A stretch of DNA of 38,387 nucleotides from Nitrospira sp. (GCA_002634385.1 NSJL01000033.1:1-38387); one strand, 5' to 3'; positions 22,524 through 31,287 are shown, numbered from the stretch's first letter. Program-made: numbers and translations. Notes: generated by a model not told the origin, from the sequence alone.

Positions 22524-24406
22524 ATGACCTCCCGCACTTTCTTCATGATTGCGTCTTTCGCTATTTCCTCATACCCGAGAAGCTCTTCCGGCGTTCCGCT
22601 CTTCGGTATCTTGCGTACCGCCAGGGAGTAAACCGGAATCCTCTCCCCCGCAAGAGCGCTCCTTACCGCCTCGCCGAGCCCTCCCTCGGGGTGATGGTCC
22701 TCCACGGTAATGACGGCATGTATCTTTCCCAGGGACTCCTTGAGAAGCTCCTTTCCGATGGGCTTGATGCAATACAGGTCGATCACCCGGATGGGTATCC
22801 CCTCCTTTTCCAGCTCCCCGTATGCGGCCAGGGCCTCGAAGAGGGTAATACCCGCGGTCACTACGGCGACCCTGTCCTCTCCGCTCTGCCGCAGCATCTT
22901 GCTCCCCCCGATAGGGAACTCCTCACTGCTGTCATAGAGAACGGGCGTCTTCTCCCTCGTTGTCCGTATATACACCATTCCCCGGTGGCGGGCGGCCTCC
23001 TCGACCATCCTCTCCGTTGCCATCGCATCGGAGGGGTAGAATACGACGCATTCCTGTATCGACCTGAATAGTGCGATATCTTCCAGCCCCATCTGGGAGG
23101 GTCCGTCCTGGCCGATGGAAACCCCCGCATGGGACCCGACGCACTTTACATTCGCCCGTGAATACCGGCTCATCCTGATCTGGTCAAAGGCCCGCGTAAA
23201 AAAAGCTGCAAAGGTCGAGAGAAAGGGGACCTTTCCCCTGCAGGAAAGCCCGAGGGCAACTCCCGCCATATTCTGCTCCGCAATGTACATTTCAAAGAAC
23301 CTTTCGGGATAGGCCTCTTTGAAAATATCGGCATAGGTGGAATTGCCCACCTCCGCATCGAGGACCACCATATCGGGGAACTCGGGAAAGAGTCTCTTCA
23401 GGGCTTTGCCATATGCCATCCGCGTCGCAACCCCTTTTCCGGGATCATAGGAGATCTCCTCTGTCTTCTGCGGTCCCCTCCGCTCGGGATGAAGCTCTTC
23501 CGGCCTCGCAATTGTCCCCCTGATTTCCCTCTTTACCTCCCCCAATTCCCTCAATGCACGGTCAAGCTGCTCCCTGTCGAGGGCCTTGCCGTGCCAGCCG
23601 CCTTTGCCTTCGAGGAAGGACACTCCCTTGCCCTTTACCGTCTTTGCAATGATCATCACCGGCTTTTCGGAGCTCATGGCCGCGCGCCCGTACGCATCCA
23701 GGATCTCCTCGATGTCATGGCCGTCGATAACAAGGGTATCCCACCCGAAGGCACCGATACGCTCCTCGTACGCTCCCACCTCGTGCCCATACATCGTCTC
23801 CCCCCGCTGTCCGAGACCGTTCACATCGATGATGCCGATGAGGTTATTCAGTCCGTAATGGGCGGCCAGCTGTATGGCCTCCCACTGGGACCCCTCCGAC
23901 ATCTCGCTGTCCCCAAGGAGGACGTAGGTACGGTAGGGGAGCTTGTCGAGGTACTTCGCATTCAGCGCCATACCCACTCCGATGGAGAGGCCCTGCCCGA
24001 GGGAGCCGGTGGCCGCCTCCGCGTACCTGAATTCAGGCGTGGGATGCCCTTCCAGGAGGCTCCCCATGGTGCGCAGCTTCATCAGGTCTCTCTCCGGCAC
24101 CTTTCCGGCAGCGGCCCAGAGTGAGTACAGGAGAGGCGAGGCATGTCCCTTCGAGAAAATCAGTCGATCGTTGTTGGGGAAGTCGGGCTTGTCTGCGTCA
24201 TACCGGAATGTCCCGCCGAAGAGGAGGGCCGTCATCAGGTCTGCTGCGGAGAGGGACGAGGTGGGATGCCCGGAGCCCGCTTCAGTCGTGGACACAAGGA
24301 CAAAATAACGAATCAGCCGGGCAAGCTGCTCTATCTCTTCCTTGCCCGCAACCGCCGCGCCGTACCCCCTCTCCCCAAGCCCTGCTCCCCTCTCTGTTAT
24401 TTTCAT
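22520..24406 (-). CDS. tkt: Transketolase
   Basis: The 628-residue thiamine-diphosphate enzyme moves two-carbon units in the non-oxidative pentose-phosphate pathway. It has the N-terminal half with TEAGSGHPTSSLSAADLM, FSKGHASPLLYSLWA, and the TPP/Mg motif GDSEMSEGSQWEAI...IIDVN. The second half has DAEVGNSTYADIF, MYIAEQNMAGVALGLSCRG, HAGVSIGQDGPSQMGLEDIA and the C-terminal domain IDLYCIKPIGKELL. It is the first gene of the pentose-phosphate operon. The single-chain length (shorter than the 660-residue E. coli form) resembles archaeal-type fused halves and many anaerobe enzymes. Confidence 0.95.
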   Translation of the reverse strand: MKITERGAGLGERGYGAAVAGKEEIEQLARLIRYFVLVSTTEAGSGHPTSSLSAADLMTALLFGGTFRYDADKPDFPNNDRLIFSKGHASPLLYSLWAAAGKVPERDLMKLRTMGSLLEGHPTPEFRYAEAATGSLGQGLSIGVGMALNAKYLDKLPYRTYVLLGDSEMSEGSQWEAIQLAAHYGLNNLIGIIDVNGLGQRGETMYGHEVGAYEERIGAFGWDTLVIDGHDIEEILDAYGRAAMSSEKPVMIIAKTVKGKGVSFLEGKGGWHGKALDREQLDRALRELGEVKREIRGTIARPEELHPERRGPQKTEEISYDPGKGVATRMAYGKALKRLFPEFPDMVVLDAEVGNSTYADIFKEAYPERFFEMYIAEQNMAGVALGLSCRGKVPFLSTFAAFFTRAFDQIRMSRYSRANVKCVGSHAGVSIGQDGPSQMGLEDIALFRSIQECVVFYPSDAMATERMVEEAARHRGMVYIRTTREKTPVLYDSSEEFPIGGSKMLRQSGEDRVAVVTAGITLFEALAAYGELEKEGIPIRVIDLYCIKPIGKELLKESLGKIHAVITVEDHHPEGGLGEAVRSALAGERIPVYSLAVRKIPKSGTPEELLGYEEIAKDAIMKKVREVI

Positions 24407-24498
24407 GGCGCCACTCCACTATTATGTTTTTTGCGGTTTATACAGAATCGGGCAGGAGGGAATTCGAACAGGTACACTATCCTCTGAGCGTGCAGGCA

Positions 24499-24532
24499 CA
24501 CCCTGATTTACTTAACACCCTAATTTACTTAA
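24499..24532 (-). repeat. 17-bp tandem direct repeat at the tkt promoter (candidate operator)
   Basis: Two abutting 17-base units (24499-24515 and 24516-24532) differ at one position. On the minus strand each reads TTAAGTAAAT(T/C)AGGGTG. They begin right after the predicted -10 box and cover the expected transcription start of the pentose-phosphate operon. Tandem direct sites spaced one and a half helical turns apart are a plausible repressor or activator target. Confidence 0.55.
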
Positions 24533-24560
24533 ATTGTAGCAGTCCCCCCGCTGTTGTCAA
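24533..24560 (-). promoter_or_regulatory. Sigma-70 promoter of the tkt-tal-rpiB-zwf-pgl operon
   Basis: On the minus strand TTGACA (24560-24555) and TACAAT (24538-24533) are 16 bases apart, a near-consensus promoter, with about 120 bases of leader before the tkt ATG at 24406. Confidence 0.7.
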
Positions 24561-24583
24561 TCCGCTGGCGCTTTCAGCCTTTG

Positions 24584-24612
24584 TTGACAGGACCGGGCGG
24601 GAATGATATTTT
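24584..24612 (+). promoter_or_regulatory. Sigma-70 promoter of the quinone oxidoreductase gene
   Basis: TTGACA (24584-24589), a 17-base spacer and TATTTT (24607-24612) lie 89 bases before the start codon. It stands back to back with the tkt promoter, so both start in the same 295-base interval. Confidence 0.65.
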
Positions 24613-24700
24613 GTAGACAGCACTATTTCCCGAACGCTTTCCGGATACCAGTTACAATGATAAACGAGGAATAGGAATATACCATGAAAGGGGAGGAATC

Positions 24701-25663
24701 ATGAAAGCGATCCGCGTCCACGCCTTCGGCGCTCCCGGGGCAATGCGCCTGGAAGACATCTCCGATCCCGTACCGCAGGCCGGACAGGTGGTGGTACGGG
24801 TGTATGCCGCAGGGATCAACCCGGTGGACACCTATATCCGCTCCGGACTCTATTCTCCCCTTCCGCCTTTGCCGTACACCCCCGGGCTCGACGCAGCAGG
24901 AGTCGTCGAGGCCGTCGGGGAGGGGGTCCGCCGTGTATCCGTGGGCGACAGAGTCTATATGGGCGGATCCCTCAGCGGAACGTATGCGGAAAAAGCCCTG
25001 TGCCCCGAATCCCAGGTCCACCCGCTGCCCCCTTCCCTCTCCTTCCCCCAGGGGGCGGGAATCAATGTCCCCTACGGCGCAGCGTACCATGCCCTCTTCC
25101 ATCGCGCCCATGCAGTACCCGGAGAAACGGTCCTGGTGCACGGCGCGAGCGGTGGGGTGGGTATCGCGACTGTCCAGTGGGCCCGCACTACGGGAATGCG
25201 CGTGATAGGAACCGGCGGAACGGAAAAGGGACGTCAGCTTGTAGTGGCGCAGGGTGCGCATTTCGTGCTCGATCACCATGCGCCTGGCCATATGGAAAGG
25301 GTCCTTGCCCTGACCGACGGAAAAGGAGCGGACGTCATCCTGGAAATGCTCGCCAATGTCAATCTCGGGCGGGATCTCGGCGTCCTTGCGGAGGGCGGCC
25401 GCATTGTGGTGGTCGGAAGCCGTGGTACCGTCTCCATCGACCCCCGCGATATCATGCGGCGCAATGCTTCCATTACCGGCATGCTCCTGCTGAGCGCTTC
25501 GGCACGGGAAATGCTCAGCATCCATGCCGCTATCGCTGCCGGGCTCGAAAACGGCATCCTCCGTCCCTTTGTGGGAAGGGAAATGCCGCTCTCCGAAGCC
25601 GCCCGCGCCCATCATGAGATCATGGAATCAAGCGCGTACGGAAAGATCGTCCTGATCCCCTGA
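24701..25663 (+). CDS. NADPH:quinone oxidoreductase-like protein (zinc-free MDR family)
   Basis: The 320-residue protein belongs to the medium-chain dehydrogenase/reductase superfamily, zeta-crystallin/QOR branch. It has the N-terminal catalytic half (VRVYAAGINPVDTYIRSG, PYTPGLDAAGVVEAVG, VGDRVYM), the Rossmann motif GASGGVGIATVQWA (148-161) and the C-terminal FVGREMPLSEAARAHHEIM...GKIVLIP. The zinc-binding Cys/His ligands of alcohol dehydrogenases are absent, as in QORs. It probably reduces quinones or reactive enones with NADPH. The ATG at 24701 is preceded by GGGGAGG. It is monocistronic between two promoters. Confidence 0.9.
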   Translation: MKAIRVHAFGAPGAMRLEDISDPVPQAGQVVVRVYAAGINPVDTYIRSGLYSPLPPLPYTPGLDAAGVVEAVGEGVRRVSVGDRVYMGGSLSGTYAEKALCPESQVHPLPPSLSFPQGAGINVPYGAAYHALFHRAHAVPGETVLVHGASGGVGIATVQWARTTGMRVIGTGGTEKGRQLVVAQGAHFVLDHHAPGHMERVLALTDGKGADVILEMLANVNLGRDLGVLAEGGRIVVVGSRGTVSIDPRDIMRRNASITGMLLLSASAREMLSIHAAIAAGLENGILRPFVGREMPLSEAARAHHEIMESSAYGKIVLIP

Positions 25664-25752
25664 ATCGTCCGCCGGAAGGCGCATCCTGCATGTCGTCGAT
25701 TGCCGGAAAATAACGCTTGTCAGGAAGCTGTTAAAAAGATGTTAAAAATATC

Positions 25753-25781
25753 TTGACAAACAATTCTGCACGTTTTAGAGT
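25753..25781 (+). promoter_or_regulatory. Promoter of the riboswitch transcript
   Basis: TTGACA (25753-25758), a 17-base spacer and TAGAGT (25776-25781) precede the aptamer by about 15 bases, so transcription would begin just at its 5' side. Two copies of TGTTAAAAA occur 11 bases apart just upstream (about 25728-25748), an A-rich element that may act as an UP-like sequence. Confidence 0.6.
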
Positions 25782-25795
25782 ACATCTATACCATC

Positions 25796-25880
25796 GATAA
25801 GGGCAAACTATCCGAAAGGATAGGACGCAAAGACTCTGGTCTAAAGCCGGCAAGGTCATGACAGCAGGTCTGCCGAAGAG
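25796..25880 (+). ncRNA. Cyclic di-GMP-I riboswitch (GEMM-I)
   Basis: The hallmark elements occur in order: GGGCAAAC (25801-25808), a six-bp stem CTATCC/GGATAG closed by a GAAA tetraloop (25808-25823), GGACGCAAAG (25823-25832), the tetraloop-receptor strand GTCTAAAGCC (25839-25848), then ATGACAGCAGGTCTGCCGAA (25858-25877), which matches the conserved 3' half. This RNA class binds c-di-GMP. It is followed 15 bases later by an intrinsic terminator and then a GGDEF-EAL gene, so it probably controls transcription of a c-di-GMP metabolic enzyme. The exact P1 pairing and the direction of switching (on or off) cannot be fixed by eye. Confidence 0.92.
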
Positions 25881-25895
25881 AGAGTGCTTGGAGAG

Positions 25896-25924
25896 CCCGT
25901 GCCCTTGTCGGCATGGGTTTTTTT
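25896..25924 (+). terminator. Riboswitch expression-platform terminator
   Basis: CCCGTGCC (25896-25903) pairs with GGCATGGG (25910-25917) around a six-base loop, with one G-T pair. Seven T follow (25918-25924). It lies between the c-di-GMP aptamer and the coding region, so it is the likely switchable element. Confidence 0.85.
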
Positions 25925-25961
25925 ATCTGATAAGAACAGCACGAAAGGAGAAAAGGAGCCT

Positions 25962-27758
25962 GTGCCGAAAGCCGCAGATTCCGTGCACCACCATGATACT
26001 TCCCCCCGTTGCCTGCAGGAACATTCTCCCTCCCTCGCGCGGACAGAGGGCTGGCCGCTCTTGCATGCCGTCTCTCCGGTAATGCCTTTTCTTGAAGAAG
26101 GGGCCTCCCCGGACAAACTCCCTTTTCGTTCCATGGTGGAGAGATTTGAGGGGCTGATCTATCTCTGCTCTTCCGATTTCCGCATTGAATTCATGAACGA
26201 TCAGCTTATCAGGAAGATCGGCAGAGATGCCACCGGGGAGCTCTGCTACCAGGCCCTCCACAAGAGGGAAACCGTTTGTCCCGGGTGCGCCGGCGCAAAA
26301 GTGTTCAAGGGGGAATCGGTACGGTGGGAGGTCAGGGACCCGAAGAGCAACCGCTGGTATTCGGTAGTGAGCACGCCGGTTCCGCGCCCGGGGGGGACTA
26401 CCTCACAACAGACCATTATCGAGGATATCACCGAGAGAAAGGTCCTCGAGGAGCGGATTACCCACCAGGCATACCACGATATCCTCACCGGCCTGCCCAA
26501 CAGGATGCTCTTCATGGAGCATCTCAACCGCGCCCTCCTGCAAGCCCGCCGGGAAGAGAGCAGGCTGGCCCTCCTTTTCCTGGACCTGGACCACTTCAAA
26601 TATGTGAACGATACCTTGGGCCATACTGCAGGCGATCTTCTTCTGAAAGAAACCGCCGGACGGCTGAAGGCATGCATCCGTGAGTATGATACTGTCGCGC
26701 GCATCGGCGGTGATGAGTTCGTCATCCTTTTGTCGCGCATCTCCCACGGGGAGGATGCATCGAGGATTGCCGAAAAGATCCTCTCCCTGTTCCGGAAGCC
26801 CCCCATGATCGACGGAAGGGAGTTTCCCGTGACCGCCAGCATCGGAATCAGCGTTTTCCCCGATGACAGCGAATACGGTGAGACCTTGATGAAGAACGCC
26901 GATATCGCCATGTATCATGCGAAAGAGAGGGGGAGAAACAACTTCCAGTTTTTCGATCCCGGGATGAACATCAGGTCCATCGAGAGGATGATACTCGAAA
27001 ACAGTCTCCGCCGGACACTTGAACGGGGCGACCTGGTGGTGTACTACCAGCCGCAGCTGGATACCGTCACCCGCCGTATTATCGGCTCCGAGGCCCTGGT
27101 ACGCTGGCGGCACCCGGAGGCCGGGCTCCTGGACCCTCTGCATTTCATCCCCCTGGCAGTGGAAACCGGCCTTATCATCCCCATCGACGAATGGGTGCTC
27201 CGCACCGCCTGCGCACAAAACAAGGCCTGGCAGGAGGCGGGCTATGAACCGGTATGCATCACGGTGAACCTCTCGGAGCGCCAGTTCCGCCAGCCGGATT
27301 TTCCGGAAATAGTTGCCCATGTCCTCCGTGACACCGGTCTCGATGCCGAATTCCTCGAAATCGAAATATCCGAGACCACCGCCATGGACAACGTGGAGAA
27401 TACCCTTTCCCTTTTGCAGAAGCTGACCGATCTCGGGATCAGGTGCTCCCTCGACGATTTCGGCACCGCCAGTTCCTCGGTGCGCTTCCTGAAGAGGTCA
27501 CCCTTCAATTCCCTTAAAATCGATCAATCCATTATCAAGGGGCTTACCACGAACCCCGACGATCAGGCCGTTGCCAGCGCAATCATCGCCATGGCCCACA
27601 ACCTGGAGCTTACAGTGGTGGCCGAGGGGGTGGAGACGGAGGAACACCTTTCCTTCCTCCTGTTCAGCCGCTGTGATGCCGTACAGGGATACCTCTTCAG
27701 CAAGCCGCTTCCTGCTGAGAAATTTCAGAACCTCCTTTCACCGATGAGGCGGAGCTGA
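25962..27758 (+). CDS. PAS-GGDEF-EAL protein (c-di-GMP cyclase/phosphodiesterase)
   Basis: With the GTG start at 25962 (AAGGAG just upstream, after the terminator) the protein has 598 residues. A PAS domain (about 57-164) contains a CPGC motif in its core. A GGDEF domain follows, with intact GGDEF (249-253), metal residues in FLDLDHFKYVND and an inhibitory I-site RxxD (REYD, 240-243). The EAL domain has EAL (377-379), the ISETTAMDN metal/catalytic strand, DDFGT (498-502) and KIDQSII. The sequence after DDFGT is ASS instead of the usual GYS. Both activities look possible. No membrane helix is seen, so it is cytoplasmic. The open frame extends upstream through the terminator, but starting there would make translation depend on the riboswitch hairpin region; an ATG at 26082 is another option. 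Confidence 0.92.
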   Translation: MPKAADSVHHHDTSPRCLQEHSPSLARTEGWPLLHAVSPVMPFLEEGASPDKLPFRSMVERFEGLIYLCSSDFRIEFMNDQLIRKIGRDATGELCYQALHKRETVCPGCAGAKVFKGESVRWEVRDPKSNRWYSVVSTPVPRPGGTTSQQTIIEDITERKVLEERITHQAYHDILTGLPNRMLFMEHLNRALLQARREESRLALLFLDLDHFKYVNDTLGHTAGDLLLKETAGRLKACIREYDTVARIGGDEFVILLSRISHGEDASRIAEKILSLFRKPPMIDGREFPVTASIGISVFPDDSEYGETLMKNADIAMYHAKERGRNNFQFFDPGMNIRSIERMILENSLRRTLERGDLVVYYQPQLDTVTRRIIGSEALVRWRHPEAGLLDPLHFIPLAVETGLIIPIDEWVLRTACAQNKAWQEAGYEPVCITVNLSERQFRQPDFPEIVAHVLRDTGLDAEFLEIEISETTAMDNVENTLSLLQKLTDLGIRCSLDDFGTASSSVRFLKRSPFNSLKIDQSIIKGLTTNPDDQAVASAIIAMAHNLELTVVAEGVETEEHLSFLLFSRCDAVQGYLFSKPLPAEKFQNLLSPMRRS

Positions 27759-27816
27759 TCCTCCTTACTGCCGTACCCGGGGTGTCTCCCGCGCGTTTCT
27801 CCCTTTTTCTCTTCTT

Positions 27817-27845
27817 TTGCATTGCCTTTTCTTTTGAGCTATTCT
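27817..27845 (+). promoter_or_regulatory. Promoter of the NAD-salvage pair
   Basis: TTGCAT (27817-27822), a 17-base spacer and TATTCT (27840-27845) lie 40 bases before the nicotinamidase-like gene, in an otherwise T-rich, non-coding 126-base gap. Confidence 0.5.
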
Positions 27846-27884
27846 ATAGTGAAGAAGATCATTTTCTTATTTCCGGAGGTCCTT

Positions 27885-28409
27885 ATGGCGGAAAAAGCTC
27901 TATTGGTTGCCGATATGCTCAACGATTTCGTAAGAGAGGGTGCGCCCCTCCGGGTCCCCGACACGAAGAGGGCCATACCGACAATAAAAAGGGAGATCCA
28001 GAGGGCCCGGAAAGATGGTATTCCTGTCATTTATCTCTGTGATGCCCATGATCCCGATGACAAGGAGTTTTCACGCTACGGATGGCCCGCCCACGCGGTG
28101 AAAGGAACGGAAGGCGCCCAGGTGATCAAGGAATTGAAGCCCGAAGCAGGGGACATCATCGTCGAAAAGAAAACCTACTCGGGATTCTACCGCACCAGCC
28201 TCGACAAGATACTGAAGGAACTGGGGGTGAACACCGTCCGGCTCACCGGATGTGTCACCCACATCTGCGTTCTCTTTACTGCGTCGGAAGCGGCCTTGCG
28301 GGGGTATTCCGTCGAAGTGGTCACCGGGGGGGTCGCGGGGCTGGCGAAACAGGACCATACCGCCGCCCTCCGGATCATGAAAAATGTCCTTGGGGCAAAG
28401 CTGGTATAA
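27885..28409 (+). CDS. Nicotinamidase/isochorismatase-family cysteine hydrolase
   Basis: The 174-residue protein has the catalytic triad of the family: D10 in LLVADMLNDF, K95 in VEKKTYSGFYRTSLD and C128 in TGCVTHICVLFTASEAALRGY. Metal-binding-type residues occur in CDAHDPDD (D53, H55) and WPAH (H70). It is likely a nicotinamidase making nicotinate from nicotinamide, because a nicotinate phosphoribosyltransferase gene follows 40 bases later. The ATG at 27885 has GGAGGT upstream; the frame is open earlier. Confidence 0.88.
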   Translation: MAEKALLVADMLNDFVREGAPLRVPDTKRAIPTIKREIQRARKDGIPVIYLCDAHDPDDKEFSRYGWPAHAVKGTEGAQVIKELKPEAGDIIVEKKTYSGFYRTSLDKILKELGVNTVRLTGCVTHICVLFTASEAALRGYSVEVVTGGVAGLAKQDHTAALRIMKNVLGAKLV

Positions 28410-28449
28410 GAATGTAGGCAGACGGCCATCTACTGCGGCAGGAGGCGGG

Positions 28450-29610
28450 ATGTTCCACACGGCTGATGCGAAAGATATCATCGAGGGCAAAATCACCGAC
28501 GTCTACTTCGACCGCACCATGAAGGTGCTCCGGGCTGAGGGTATCAATAAGACAGTGAGGGTCGAGTTCATCGCGAAAAGCTTACCCGAAAAGTGGCCCT
28601 GGGGTGTCCTGGCAGGCCTTGAGGAAGCGTTGCACCTGCTGCAGCAACTCCCTCTCCGGGTGAGGGCCATGCAAGAGGGGTCCTTATTCTATCCCTATGA
28701 GCCCGTTATGGAACTGGAGGGGAAGTACCAGGATATGTGCGTCTATGAAACCGCCCTCCTCGGCCTCCTGTGCCAGGCTTCTGGCATTGCCACAAAGGCG
28801 GCACGCTTCAAAAGCCTGGCCGGAGACCGCCCGGTGATCAGCTTCGGAGCCCGGAGAATGCATCCCGTCCTCGCTCCCATGATCGAGCGGAACGCCTTCA
28901 TTGGCGGGTGTGACGGGGTATCCGTCATAAAATCGGGAGAGATAATCGGAGAGGATCCCATGGGGACGATGCCCCATGCACTGGTCATCTGCTTCGGCTC
29001 CACGGTCGAAGCGCTAAGAGCCTACGACAGGACTCTCGATCCAAAGGTAAAGAGGGTCGCCCTCATCGATACCTTTCTCGATGAGAAGTTCGAATGCCTG
29101 AACGTAGCCGAAGCCCTGGGAGAGAGGCTCCATGCGGTACGCTTCGATACTCCCTCTTCGCGCCGGGGGAACTTTTACCGCATCCTCGAAGAGGCCCGCT
29201 GGGAGCTTGATATGCGGGGGTACGGCCATGTCAAATTCTATGTGAGCGGCGGAATCAAGGAGGAGGATGTCACGGTGCTGAACCCCCTCGTGGACGGATA
29301 CGGAATCGGGACGTCCATCAGCAACGCCCCGGTGATCGACTTTGCCATGGACATCATGGAAGTGGACGGAAAACCCCTTGCAAAAAGAGGGAAGTGGTCC
29401 GGCGCCAAGAGGGTCCTCGCCTGCCCGCAATGCGGGACGAGAAAAATCATCCCTTCCTCTGTGGCGCCACCACCCTGCCCCTGCGGGGGCATCTTCAACG
29501 ATGTGCTCATCCCCGTCATGGATCACGGCAAACAGCTCATCGGGAGCCGCTCTCCTGCGGAACTGAGGAAGAGCATCCTTGCCGCAATAGAGGGCCTGCC
29601 CCTGGCGTAA
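28450..29610 (+). CDS. Nicotinate phosphoribosyltransferase
   Basis: The 386-residue enzyme converts nicotinate plus PRPP to nicotinate mononucleotide. Signatures are VYFDRTMKVLR, ETALLGLLCQASGIATKA, SFGARRMHPV (131-140), GGCDGVSVIKSGEIIGEDPMGTMPHALV (given here in part; residues 152-179), KFYVSGGIKEED and DGYGIGTSI. The C-terminus has a small zinc-ribbon-like element with CPQC (325-328) and CPC (343-345), found in the archaeal/deep-bacterial branch of this family. The start at 28450 follows AGGAGG. With the upstream hydrolase it forms a two-gene nicotinamide salvage unit for NAD. Confidence 0.9.
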   Translation: MFHTADAKDIIEGKITDVYFDRTMKVLRAEGINKTVRVEFIAKSLPEKWPWGVLAGLEEALHLLQQLPLRVRAMQEGSLFYPYEPVMELEGKYQDMCVYETALLGLLCQASGIATKAARFKSLAGDRPVISFGARRMHPVLAPMIERNAFIGGCDGVSVIKSGEIIGEDPMGTMPHALVICFGSTVEALRAYDRTLDPKVKRVALIDTFLDEKFECLNVAEALGERLHAVRFDTPSSRRGNFYRILEEARWELDMRGYGHVKFYVSGGIKEEDVTVLNPLVDGYGIGTSISNAPVIDFAMDIMEVDGKPLAKRGKWSGAKRVLACPQCGTRKIIPSSVAPPPCPCGGIFNDVLIPVMDHGKQLIGSRSPAELRKSILAAIEGLPLA

Positions 29611-30042
29611 CCTGCAACCAGGAACCCTTTGACTCTTCCATCTTCACCCGCTTATTATTTTCAGAACCACCTTTCTTTGTGATACTTCAATGCCCTCTTT
29701 TCTCCATGAATCCAGAACTTGCGTGTAAGGCGATTGTTTGATAGCATTTAAACAATATACAACTAAGAGGAAAGCGCCATCGGGACAGGAAGCCTGCACC
29801 ATCAGCACTCCTTACTATGAAACTCAAATAGCATCAGCCACAGAGTGCTCTCCATCGCTATCCCCACTACTGATCTGATCAGAGCCATGCATGATCAAAG
29901 ATACGGCTATCACCTCATCGTAGTTTACGAACAGTCCTGCCCGCCATAATGAGAAACAGGGCATGCAGAGCCGCCGTGATCCAAGCTAGGGCGCACTGCT
30001 ATTTGTAAACGACAGTACAAAGCACATGAAAGGAGGTACTCC
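29611..30042. other. 432-base non-coding interval upstream of the ureohydrolase
   Basis: No open frame of note. The interval is more AT-rich than its left flank. A possible promoter is TTGTTT, 16 bases, TATACA (about 29734-29761). The stretch before the gene contains a short CTAGGGCGC that recalls guanidine riboswitches, but the rest of that motif is missing. A good ribosome-binding site (AAAGGAGGT) ends the interval. This looks like the left junction of the accessory segment. Confidence 0.4.
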
Positions 30043-31287
30043 ATGGCAAAGGAACGTCAAGGAAGACAGGAGGGCAAAATACGTGTCGACGGCGAGGCGG
30101 TCGATACGAGCCAACTCGAAGGAGAAAAATCGAAAGAGTACGAAAAGGAGCTCACACAGAAGAAATTCAAGGAGGAGTTGCAGCGGGCCCACATGTTCGG
30201 ACTGGACCCGGCGGAATCCATCGAAGACAAAGAGCTCGCCTCGACCTTCGCCCGAGGCGAAATGCCCCATTTCGCCGGTATCAACACATTCCTTAAGACT
30301 CCCTACCTGGAAGACATTCGCAAGATCAGCGATCATGAGGTAGCGATTATTGGCTGTCCCCTGGACACCGGCACAACATACCGGCCGGGGCCTCGGTTCG
30401 GGCCCGAGGGCATGCGACGTATCTCGGGACTGTACACACCATTTTACTATGAATTAGGCATCGACCTCAGGGAACAGCTTGATATTGTCGATGTAGGTGA
30501 CATATTCATCACACCGGCAAACATCGAAAAGGCCTTCGATCAGATCACCAAAGCGGTGGAATATGTGCGCGTTCAGGGTACCTTTCCCGTGATTCTGGGT
30601 GGTGATCACTCTATCGGATTTCCAACCTCTCGTGGCATCATGAATGCCTTCGGTAAGAAAATCGGCGTTATCCATTTCGATCGGCACATCGATACCCAGG
30701 CTAAGGACCTTGATGAGCGCATGCATACGACACCGTGGTACTGGGCATCCCACGAGAAACATTTTGATATGGGAAACTTAGTACAGATCGGGATCGGTGG
30801 CTGGCAGGTGCCTCGCCCCGGTGTCGAGGAGGGACGAAAAGGCAATTCACTGGTGCTGACCGTCGGCGATGTGGAGCGCCTGGGAATCGACAAGGCGGTA
30901 GAGATGGCCCTCGAAGTCGCATGGAGCGGCGGCGTGGAAGGAATCTATCTGTCCTTCGACATAGATTCCATCGATCCGGCTTTCGCTCCCGCAACAGGTT
31001 GGCCCGAACCGGGAGGTTTTACTTCCCGCGAGGCGCTTGCACTGGTAAGGGGCATCAGCAGGGAGGGACTCCTCGGTATGGAGATTGTCGAAGTATCGCC
31101 TCCATTCGACATTTCTGACATCACTTCACTTATGGGGGTTCGCCTTATTTGCGATGTCCTTGCTGAACATGTGCGGCTCGGTCATCTAGGCAAGACACGC
31201 AAAGGAGAGCCTCAGACTGAACGTGCCAGAAAGGCAGAGGAAAAAAGCGCCGCCAAGTCGCAGATGGCGCCGAGCGGCGGCGGATAG
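30043..31287 (+). CDS. Ureohydrolase, candidate guanidine hydrolase (arginase/agmatinase family)
   Basis: The 414-residue protein has all dinuclear metal ligands of the ureohydrolase fold: H189 in LGGDHSIG, D213/H215/D217 in IHFDRHIDTQ, and D306/D308 in SFDIDSIDPAFAP. It differs from agmatinases in having Arg in DxHxD (DRHID rather than DAHxD), a long charged N-terminal extension (about 1-70), and GWPEPGG (319-325) where agmatinases have GTPEPGG. From memory, a Trp in this loop and the extension are features of nickel-dependent guanidine hydrolases (GdmH, cyanobacteria and Nitrospira). If so, it converts guanidine to urea and ammonia. An NCS2-type permease follows 136 bases downstream. Agmatinase or another guanidino-acid hydrolase remains possible. 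The Lys/Glu-rich C-terminal tail (about 385-414) looks disordered. Confidence 0.85.
   Translation: MAKERQGRQEGKIRVDGEAVDTSQLEGEKSKEYEKELTQKKFKEELQRAHMFGLDPAESIEDKELASTFARGEMPHFAGINTFLKTPYLEDIRKISDHEVAIIGCPLDTGTTYRPGPRFGPEGMRRISGLYTPFYYELGIDLREQLDIVDVGDIFITPANIEKAFDQITKAVEYVRVQGTFPVILGGDHSIGFPTSRGIMNAFGKKIGVIHFDRHIDTQAKDLDERMHTTPWYWASHEKHFDMGNLVQIGIGGWQVPRPGVEEGRKGNSLVLTVGDVERLGIDKAVEMALEVAWSGGVEGIYLSFDIDSIDPAFAPATGWPEPGGFTSREALALVRGISREGLLGMEIVEVSPPFDISDITSLMGVRLICDVLAEHVRLGHLGKTRKGEPQTERARKAEEKSAAKSQMAPSGGG

Noticed and set aside
27782..28042. Small plus-strand open frame ahead of the nicotinamidase-like gene
   Set aside because: It overlaps the real gene in another frame, includes the promoter region and has no family similarity.
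29940..30020. CTAGGGCGC before the ureohydrolase, recalling the guanidine-I (ykkC) riboswitch
   Set aside because: Only a short match; the later conserved parts and any terminator or sequestering stem are missing in the roughly 40 bases before the ribosome-binding site. No guanidine-II or -III pattern was seen either.
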